Source of the DNA: Actinomadura_C sp036008685
GTDB lineage: Bacteria; Actinomycetota; Actinomycetes; Streptosporangiales; Streptosporangiaceae
Reading direction: 5' to 3'
DNA: 64,000 bases
Assembly (NCBI GenBank): GCA_036008685.1
Contig: DASYNF010000178.1
Location: 1-64,000, forward strand
Every line of letters begins with the position of its first letter. Position 1 is the first letter of the stretch. This document shows positions 58,530-64,000 of this stretch, in pieces. The translations under genes and the position numbers were made by a program. The notes beneath the pieces are model-generated. The model had not been told where the DNA came from. It saw only the letters and a program-made list of their open reading frames with translations, and did no database searches.

Positions 58530-61502
58530 CTAGATCACCACCCGGCGGTGCCGCGGCACGAGCTCTTCCACGAGCGCCTCCGTCTCCGGCCGCATCCGGC
58601 CGAGCATGGGTCCGCGCTCCACCTGGTGCCGCAGCTCCTCGACCGCGACGCGGACCTGTGCCTCATCGCCGGCGGCCTGCGTGGCCCGGAGGAGATCCCG
58701 CCAGAGCCCCTCGTCATCAGGGGCCAGCCGCAGGCCGGCCCGCGCGGCCTCGACCGCACCACGGGCGTCGCCGTCGTCGAGCCGCAGCACCACCAGCCGA
58801 TGGGCGACGTCGATCACCCGGGCCACGGCCTCGTACTCCAGGCCGTCGACGGCCAGCCAGCCGTAACGGCCCCTCGGCCGGCCGGCGAGCACGGGCCCGC
58901 GTACGAGATCGAGCGCATAGGACATGTACGCGGCCTCCGAGGCCGGTTCGGCCGCGGACCGCCAGACCAGCCATCGCAGGACGCTCCAGTCGACCCGCAC
59001 CTCGGATCCGAGCTTGATCCGCCCGGCGTCGTCGTCGTACAGGTTGGGCCGGCCGCGCGAGTCATGCCCGAGCCACTCGGAGACCCGGGCGATCGTGGCG
59101 TCTCGTACTCCGGCGGTGACCCCGCGCGGCCAGACCGCGCCACCGAGCACCGTGGGATGCACGCCGCCGGGATGTGTGGCGAGATAGACCAGCACCTCGG
59201 TGCACAGGGCCCGCCGGCCGTCCTCCATCGGCCCCGGGGCGTCGACCTCGACGGGGCCGAGCAGCCGTACGTCCACGACGGGCTTCAGGTCGGTGGCCAT
59301 CGCGGCGGACGCCGGGTGGTCCTCGGCCTCGGGAAGCGGGACGCCCTCCAGCCGGCCGGCCGTGCGGAACAGCTCGACCACCGCGCGGTAGTGGTGCTCC
59401 GGCACCAGCTGCGCCTCGACGTCGAAGCCCAGCACACCGGCCTGCAGCCGCCCCTCGGGGGTGACCTCCCACGTCCAGGTGGCATCGGGCGGTTCCCCCG
59501 CCACGATGTAGCCGGCCGCCATCCGCTGCCCCGTCCGGGCGAGCGCGACGAGCCGGTCCGCCTCTTCCTCCGTGGGCTCGTCCGCCATGATCAGGTAGTG
59601 CGGCATCCAGGCCTCGCCGAACACGCCCCGGCACCGGCCGGTCAGCACGGAGTCGGCCCCCGAGGCGGCGAGCGCCTGCCGCACCTCCTCGGCCCGGGCC
59701 TCCAGTTCCGGCAGCACCTCCGCCACCGAGCCGACCGTACGGATCCGGTCGGGCGCGATGTGCGAGAGCTCCTCACCGAAGCCCACGAGCGTGACACGCA
59801 TGTGGTCCGACCACCGGTTGGTGGCCAGCTCGATCGCCACCGCGGCCAGCACCGCCCGCCGGACCTCCTCGGGCCCGCGCAGGGCGATCAGCCCGTGCGC
59901 CGCCTCCAGGTCCACGAGGATGCGGCCGTTGTGATTCGTGCCGATCGAGACCAGGCCCGGGTAGGGCGCCAGCACGTCCCGCAGGTCGTCGGGGTCGGCC
60001 GGGAACTCGCGCACCCAGTCCCGGTGCAGCCGCCACACCTGCCCGCCGTCGTGGGCCTCCCAGGGGGCCGGCGGGTTGCGGTCGGCCGGGGCGATCCACA
60101 GGTCCAGGCTCTCGGCTCCGAGGTGCACGCCGTAGACGGTCGGTGGCCTGCGGTCGTCCACGGACAGGGCCCTGGACATCTGCCGTAGCCCGAGATCCAG
60201 CAACCTCGTGGCCTCGGTGTCCGCGGCGATGCGCAGAGCCTGCTCGGCCACGGCGGCCGCGCCCTCGGGCCGTGCGATCATCTGGCCGAAGGCCCGATGC
60301 CACATCTGCTCACGCCGCCGGCGGCCGAGCGCACCGAGCAGGCCCGCCGCCAGCAGCGAGGCCACCGACAGGCCCTGCGCCCAGCCGAACTCGTATCCGC
60401 GCGTCGCGGACGGCGTCTCGGCGGCCTGCCGGGGGGCCGGCTGCCGGGAGGCGGGCGCCTCGTGGCCGGGCGGTCCCGGAGCGGCGTGCTCCGGGCCCGT
60501 CCGGTGCCGGCCGGCCTGGTCTTGACCGGCCTGGTCTTGACCGGTCCGATCTGGGCCGGTCCGGTCCCCGGGCGCCGGAGCCTTTCCGGCCCCCGTGGAC
60601 CCGGCGGACCCCGAGCCCGCGGGACCGGACCCCTCCGCGCCACCGCCCGTACGCGGGGCCTGCGGGACCGGCTCGGCCAGGTCCTGCCGGTCCGGCCGGG
60701 CCTCGCCGTGGGACCGGTACTCCTTCACCTCGTGCGCCGGCACCACCTGCGCGCCGACGGCGTCATCGGGCATCTCCAGGATCCAGCCCGGCCGGATCAG
60801 GCTCGCGATGGTGAGCCGGCTGCCATCGGGCTGCACCCGGCCCTTGTTCAGCGCGTAGATCTCCGGGTAGCGCCGGCCATCGCCCAGGCACTTGTCCGCG
60901 ATCTCCCAGAGGCTCTCGTGATGGCGGCCGTGCGGCGGGTGCACCCGGTAGATCTTCTTGGCCTTCGACTTCCGCACCGGGACGCTCTCCACGCTTTCGA
61001 CGAGCTCCGGGGCGGTGGCCGTGTCCGGGACGACGGGGAGCCTCTGCAGGGACTGCGACTGGGTCTGAACCGGGCGGGCCGGATGCGGGTCACGCCCCGC
61101 GAACGCCGGGACGATGGCCGTCGTGGCCGTGAACAGGAGCAGCGCGGTGATGACGAGCCGGTGGACCAGCGACTGCGTGCCCCCGGCCAGCGGGACCTGG
61201 GCGGGGACGCCCACGCCGCGGAGCCCGGCGTAGACCTCCACGATCACGCACACGGTCAGCTGCAGCCAGGCCAGCCACACGAGGAGGACCATGACGGTCA
61301 TGAGGGAGCCGGGCCCGAGGCGCTGGGTCAGCGCCTCCATGGAGGGCAGCCGCTCGGGGACCGGGGACCCGAAGAGCGTCAGCAGCGCGAACGGAACACC
61401 CAGGACCAGCGCGAGCAGCGCGGCCGCCGCGGCGATCCCCTGGAGCACGTCCGCCCCGCTCCGCCCGCCGTTGACCCGCGCTGCCCGCCGCGTTGCGCTC
61501 AT
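58530..61502 (-). CDS. Membrane protein with LysM-like and BTAD domains
   Basis: 990 residues. Three N-terminal membrane segments (to about residue 150), then a LysM-like segment (ESLWEIADKCLGDGRRYPEI, ALNKGRVQPDGSRL) and a disordered Pro/Gly linker. Another membrane helix comes at about residue 375 (GLSVASLLAAGLLGALG), then an ATPase-lacking region. The C-terminus has a winged-helix-like part (VRLLGPVEVDAPG) and a BTAD helical repeat domain (AYMSYALDLVRGPVLAG, AARAGLRLAPDDEGLWRDLL). BTAD proteins resemble SARP regulators, but membrane anchoring is unusual; such proteins accompany actinomycete Tad loci. ATG at 61502 is the last of four RBS-ATG repeats. Confidence 0.85.
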   Translation of the reverse strand: MSATRRAARVNGGRSGADVLQGIAAAAALLALVLGVPFALLTLFGSPVPERLPSMEALTQRLGPGSLMTVMVLLVWLAWLQLTVCVIVEVYAGLRGVGVPAQVPLAGGTQSLVHRLVITALLLFTATTAIVPAFAGRDPHPARPVQTQSQSLQRLPVVPDTATAPELVESVESVPVRKSKAKKIYRVHPPHGRHHESLWEIADKCLGDGRRYPEIYALNKGRVQPDGSRLTIASLIRPGWILEMPDDAVGAQVVPAHEVKEYRSHGEARPDRQDLAEPVPQAPRTGGGAEGSGPAGSGSAGSTGAGKAPAPGDRTGPDRTGQDQAGQDQAGRHRTGPEHAAPGPPGHEAPASRQPAPRQAAETPSATRGYEFGWAQGLSVASLLAAGLLGALGRRRREQMWHRAFGQMIARPEGAAAVAEQALRIAADTEATRLLDLGLRQMSRALSVDDRRPPTVYGVHLGAESLDLWIAPADRNPPAPWEAHDGGQVWRLHRDWVREFPADPDDLRDVLAPYPGLVSIGTNHNGRILVDLEAAHGLIALRGPEEVRRAVLAAVAIELATNRWSDHMRVTLVGFGEELSHIAPDRIRTVGSVAEVLPELEARAEEVRQALAASGADSVLTGRCRGVFGEAWMPHYLIMADEPTEEEADRLVALARTGQRMAAGYIVAGEPPDATWTWEVTPEGRLQAGVLGFDVEAQLVPEHHYRAVVELFRTAGRLEGVPLPEAEDHPASAAMATDLKPVVDVRLLGPVEVDAPGPMEDGRRALCTEVLVYLATHPGGVHPTVLGGAVWPRGVTAGVRDATIARVSEWLGHDSRGRPNLYDDDAGRIKLGSEVRVDWSVLRWLVWRSAAEPASEAAYMSYALDLVRGPVLAGRPRGRYGWLAVDGLEYEAVARVIDVAHRLVVLRLDDGDARGAVEAARAGLRLAPDDEGLWRDLLRATQAAGDEAQVRVAVEELRHQVERGPMLGRMRPETEALVEELVPRHRRVVI

Positions 61503-61556
61503 CTGGGCTTCCTCATCTGGGCTTCCTCATCTGGGCTTCCCCATCTGGGCTCCCTC
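61500..61556. repeat. Four 14-bp units, each carrying a ribosome binding site and ATG
   Basis: On the minus strand the unit is GAGGAAGCCCAGATG-like, repeated with ATGs at 61544, 61530, 61516 and 61502. The first three ATGs open frames of five codons (MGKPR or MRKPR) whose TGA overlaps the next ATG (ATGA), ending at the true start of the BTAD gene. Confidence 0.9.
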
Positions 61557-61595
61557 GCGCGCCTGAGGCCGGGTCCGGCACCGCCGGCCACGACC

Positions 61596-62021
61596 TCAGA
61601 CCCCTGCCTGTGGATGGGCGGAGGCCCTGGACGTCATGGTAAAGGTGCCGAAACCCGGCATGATGCTGAGCAGCTGAAGCTCCACCTGGATCGTGACCTG
61701 GACGGTCGCGGACTGCCGGTCGCCGCTGACGACGCAGCCCACCGCCCCGTCGGCCTCCGGGTATTTCGCGACCAGCCGCCGGGCCTTCGCGCAGGCGCTG
61801 CCGCCGTCGGCGATCCGCGGCCTGCCGGTCGTCCGCAGGTAGGTGACGTCGATGTCGTCGGCCGCCGCCCGCGCCCCCTGTTCGGCGATGTCCGCCGCCC
61901 GCTGCCGCGCGTGGATGGCCAGTCCCCCGTCGACGAGGAGCCCGGCCAGCAGGATCACGAAGACCGCGAAGATGACCGTGAAGAGGGACACCGTCCCCCG
62001 ATCCCGCTCCGGCGCCTTCAC
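61596..62021 (-). CDS. TadG/Rv3655c-like pilus-locus protein
   Basis: 141 residues. One N-terminal membrane segment (TVSLFTVIFAVFVILLAGLLV) preceded by RDRG, followed by the typical DGGLAIHARQRAADIAEQGARAAA stretch of TadE/TadG-like helicase-associated proteins in actinomycetes, and an extracytoplasmic domain with two Cys. The GTG overlaps the stop of the upstream TadE-like gene (GTGA) with GGAGG before it. Role: minor pseudopilin or assembly factor of the Flp pilus. Confidence 0.85.
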   Translation of the reverse strand: MKAPERDRGTVSLFTVIFAVFVILLAGLLVDGGLAIHARQRAADIAEQGARAAADDIDVTYLRTTGRPRIADGGSACAKARRLVAKYPEADGAVGCVVSGDRQSATVQVTIQVELQLLSIMPGFGTFTMTSRASAHPQAGV

Positions 62022-62443
62022 CCGGTCCTCCGGAAGGTGTCGAGGGGCACGGTGGCGACACCGGTCATGGTCTTCACTCCCGGGAGCCCGATGAGGGACA
62101 TGCCGCCCAGATCCACGTCGCAGCTCACGGTCACGGTGACCTGCCCCCCGGGCTCCCAGCCGGTCAGGTCCGGAGCGATCCGGGGTCCCCCTCCGCACCA
62201 GTCCCGGGTCTTGAGCGTCTCCCGGCCCGCCCGGTCGGCGAACGCCACGGCGTCCGCGCGGCTGCGTCCGACCGAGGCCGCGCGCGCACCGTCCCTGGCG
62301 GCACCGTCGATCTGGCTCTGGGCCTCCACCATCCGCCCGACCCCCACCATCAGCATCATGAACGCGATCAGCACCGGAGTCACCAGGGTCAGCTCCAGCG
62401 CCATGGAGCCCCGGTCGCGCTCCCGCCGGCCGGGGACCCTCAT
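62018..62443 (-). CDS. TadE-family pseudopilin-like protein
   Basis: 141 residues. N-terminus RDRGSMALELTLVTPVLIAFMML shows the basic, Gly-ending leader and the Glu at +5-like position of class III (Flp-type) prepilin signal segments, then DGAARDGARAASV. The rest is extracytoplasmic with two Cys. Its ATG overlaps the stop of the next upstream TadE-like gene (ATGA). Likely processed by a TadV-type peptidase and used in Tad pilus assembly. Confidence 0.87.
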   Translation of the reverse strand: MRVPGRRERDRGSMALELTLVTPVLIAFMMLMVGVGRMVEAQSQIDGAARDGARAASVGRSRADAVAFADRAGRETLKTRDWCGGGPRIAPDLTGWEPGGQVTVTVSCDVDLGGMSLIGLPGVKTMTGVATVPLDTFRRTG

Positions 62444-62883
62444 GGCAGGCCCTCGCACCGGGTCCCGCCCGCGGTGTCCGGGCGATAACACTCGATGGGG
62501 CCGCCGGAACGCTGGCGCACGCGGAAGGTGAAGAAGGGGATGACCTGCACGGCCTCGCCGCTCACCTCCACCCACCGTTCGCTGCCGTCGCCGCCCGCCT
62601 GGGCGCCGGCGTTGCCGAGCAGACGGGAGCCGAACTGCCGGACCTGTGTCCGGGCGGTCTGTTCCGAACGGCCCTTCCAGTCGCCCCGGACCTCGCCGCG
62701 GGCCACCCTGGCGCCGCCCTGCGCCGCCGCGAGCGCCACGTGCCTGGCGTGGTAGACCATCGCGAACTGCACCACCGTGAGCATGACGAGGAGCAGGATC
62801 GGGGTCAGGAGGGCGAGCTCCAGCGACGTCGCCCCGGAGTCCCGGAGCCGTACGCGCGCACCATGGTCGGCGAGACGGCTCAC
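62440..62883 (-). CDS. TadE-family pseudopilin-like protein (second copy)
   Basis: 147 residues. RDSGATSLELALLTPILLLVMLTVVQFAMVY is the prepilin-like segment, followed by HARHVALAAAQGGARVARGE. It differs clearly from the 62018 gene, so this is a paralogue rather than a recent duplicate. The GTG start lies four bases after the stop of the pilin-like gene. Part of the coupled tad operon. Confidence 0.88.
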   Translation of the reverse strand: MSRLADHGARVRLRDSGATSLELALLTPILLLVMLTVVQFAMVYHARHVALAAAQGGARVARGEVRGDWKGRSEQTARTQVRQFGSRLLGNAGAQAGGDGSERWVEVSGEAVQVIPFFTFRVRQRSGGPIECYRPDTAGGTRCEGLP

Positions 62884-62887
62884 GGCA

Positions 62888-63100
62888 CTATTTCGTCTGG
62901 ATGTTGGACGCGGCGTCGTCGACCTTGTTCTTGATGGTGACGCCGATGCCGATCGCGATCAGCGCCAGGATCCCGGTGATGATCGCCCACTCGATGGCGG
63001 ACGCGCCCCGGCTCCGGTCGGTGTCGGCGCGCAGCCGGTCGACGCGGACCGCGAGCAGGGTCCTGAGGTAAAGGATCCGGGGGTCTTTCAGAGGGTTCAT
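62888..63100 (-). CDS. Flp-like type IVb pilin
   Basis: 70 residues. A short basic leader (to about residue 32), then RGASAIEWAIITGILALIAI, the Gly-ending cleavage region and Glu-containing hydrophobic helix of Flp pilins, and a short polar end (KNKVDDAASNIQ). It is the likely structural pilin of this Tad locus. Between it and TadC lie 50 bases with a GGAG-type site (gaggagcgccgaaATG). Confidence 0.85.
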   Translation of the reverse strand: MNPLKDPRILYLRTLLAVRVDRLRADTDRSRGASAIEWAIITGILALIAIGIGVTIKNKVDDAASNIQTK

Positions 63101-63150
63101 TTCGGCGCTCCTCGGCGTCTGGAGGGTTCAGGAGGAACAGGAAGACGCGC

Positions 63151-64000
63151 TCATGCGGCGAGCACCCGCATGAGCGCCGGAAAGGCGAGGAAGACCAGGA
63201 AGCCGGTGCACAGCAGCAACTGCGCGACGAGCATCGACTGGGATCGTTCGCCGGCCTTGCCCTCGATCTCCGACAGCTGCCGGCTGCGCATGGACGCCGC
63301 CCGGGCCGACAACGACTGGCGTACTTTCGCGCCGTCGTCGGCGACGAGGCCGAGGGCGGCCGACAGGTCCCGCAGCTCCGCGACGTCGATCTCGTCACCG
63401 AGGTGGCCGAGCGCCTGCCACGGGGTCTGCCCGGTGATGCGGGCGTTGGCGAGCGCGTCCCGGATGCGGTGGATCGCCCACCCCTCGCCGACCTGCGCCG
63501 CCGTCATGAGCGCTTCGGGCACTCCGCGGCCGCCGGCCAGGTTCATGGCCACCAGGTCGAGGAACGCGCCGACCACATGGCGGAAGTCGCGCCGGCGCTG
63601 TGCCGCCTCCTGGCGGAGCTGCAGGTCGGGGAAGAAGAAGAACACCGCCGCGAACAGCGCGCCGAGCCACAGCGGAACGGTCAGAGAGGTTCCCATGCCG
63701 AGCAGCGCGAAATAGCCCACGAGCACCGGGATGAAGACCAACGCCGCCGCGGGCAGCAGGAACTTGGTGGCGAGGAAGGCCTCGAAGGACCTCTCCAGGA
63801 TCGCGAGATCCGCTCGTACGGTCCGCTGCTCCCAGCCCTGCTCCTCGTAGAACCGGGCGAGCCTGCGGCCCAGCTTCGAGCGCAGGCCGCCGACCTTCTC
63901 CCTGCTCGCGGGGACCCGTCCCGCGCGGGCGTCCTCGTCGCGGCGCCGGGCCGCGGCGTCGAAGGCGGCGAGGCTCGCGGCCAGCCCGGGCCGTGGAGGG
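63151..64000 (-). CDS. TadC-like type II secretion F-domain protein (5' end outside the window)
   Basis: The open frame runs from the stop at 63151 to the last base of the window without an upstream stop, so its start is not seen (at least 283 residues present). Membrane segments around LLPAAALVFIPVLVGYFALLG and VPLWLGALFAAVFFFFPD, a cytoplasmic T2SSF-type helical region (FRHVVGAFLDLVAMNLAGGRG, VPEALMTAAQVGEGWAIHRI), and a C-terminal membrane pair. It is the inner-membrane platform of the Tad pilus machine. Upstream tad genes (ATPase TadA, TadB) are expected beyond the window. Confidence 0.9.
   Translation of the reverse strand, partial: PPRPGLAASLAAFDAAARRRDEDARAGRVPASREKVGGLRSKLGRRLARFYEEQGWEQRTVRADLAILERSFEAFLATKFLLPAAALVFIPVLVGYFALLGMGTSLTVPLWLGALFAAVFFFFPDLQLRQEAAQRRRDFRHVVGAFLDLVAMNLAGGRGVPEALMTAAQVGEGWAIHRIRDALANARITGQTPWQALGHLGDEIDVAELRDLSAALGLVADDGAKVRQSLSARAASMRSRQLSEIEGKAGERSQSMLVAQLLLCTGFLVFLAFPALMRVLAA

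Noticed and set aside
1..64000. tRNA, rRNA or CRISPR arrays
   Set aside because: No T-loop/acceptor pattern, rRNA signature or evenly spaced repeats with unique spacers were seen; all repeats found are tandem or palindromic pairs.

Overview
The window is very GC-rich (about 70 % by eye) with strong third-position GC bias, many GTG and TTG starts, and several start codons lying 6-7 bases after a TANNNT -10 element (likely leaderless mRNAs). Together with the gene content (HelD, acyl-CoA carboxylase epsilon subunit, an Rv1264-like cyclase, a Tad pilus locus with a BTAD protein, MutT1-type Nudix/phosphatase, an IdeR-type iron box) this points to a filamentous or related actinomycete. The family cannot be fixed from the sequence; Thermomonosporaceae/Streptosporangiales-like is a guess.

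Region 1 (1-508) holds one copy of a dispersed palindromic element and a remnant of a DUF5753 (Scr1/XRE-type) regulator. Region 2 (509-34136) is mainly a cell-envelope glycopolymer locus. It has three GT-C-like membrane proteins (one AftA-like), a fused double GT4, a coiled-coil partner protein, UDP-GlcNAc 2-epimerase, UDP-ManNAc dehydrogenase, two further GT4 and two GT2 enzymes, an LCP ligase and UDP-glucose dehydrogenase. At its centre is a compact minus-strand operon (21197-27196): a glycerol-1-phosphate dehydrogenase-like protein, a cytidylyltransferase-like protein, two CDP-alcohol phosphotransferases, a DUF5941-like membrane protein and a GT2. A divergent IspD/TarI-like cytidylyltransferase and a glycerophosphodiesterase follow. 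Read together these suggest synthesis of CDP-activated polyols and their transfer into a phosphate-containing surface polymer or lipid. A PQQ-type propeller protein, a small alarmone-type HD hydrolase, an SRPBCC protein and HelD are interspersed.

Region 3 (34205-57101) is mostly housekeeping: acyl-CoA dehydrogenase, purE/purK, GtrA-like flippase, a two-component system, bfd/bfr behind an iron box, mutT1-like/ppk, birA, a PH-domain protein, an adenylate cyclase, enoyl-CoA hydratase, an XRE regulator, GNAT/ppc, the acyl-CoA carboxylase beta and epsilon subunits, a NYN protein, and alkA-ada fusion/ogt DNA repair. The second copy of the dispersed palindrome is at 48496-48577.

Region 4 (57210-64000) has a YncE-like lipoprotein and the start of a Tad/Flp pilus locus (BTAD-LysM membrane protein, TadG-like, two TadE-like, a Flp-like pilin and a TadC that runs off the window). 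The most unusual sequence-level features are the split G1P/CDP-alcohol operon, a ladder of four identical RBS-ATG units before the BTAD gene, two very long perfect palindromes, and at least four in-frame coding minisatellites.
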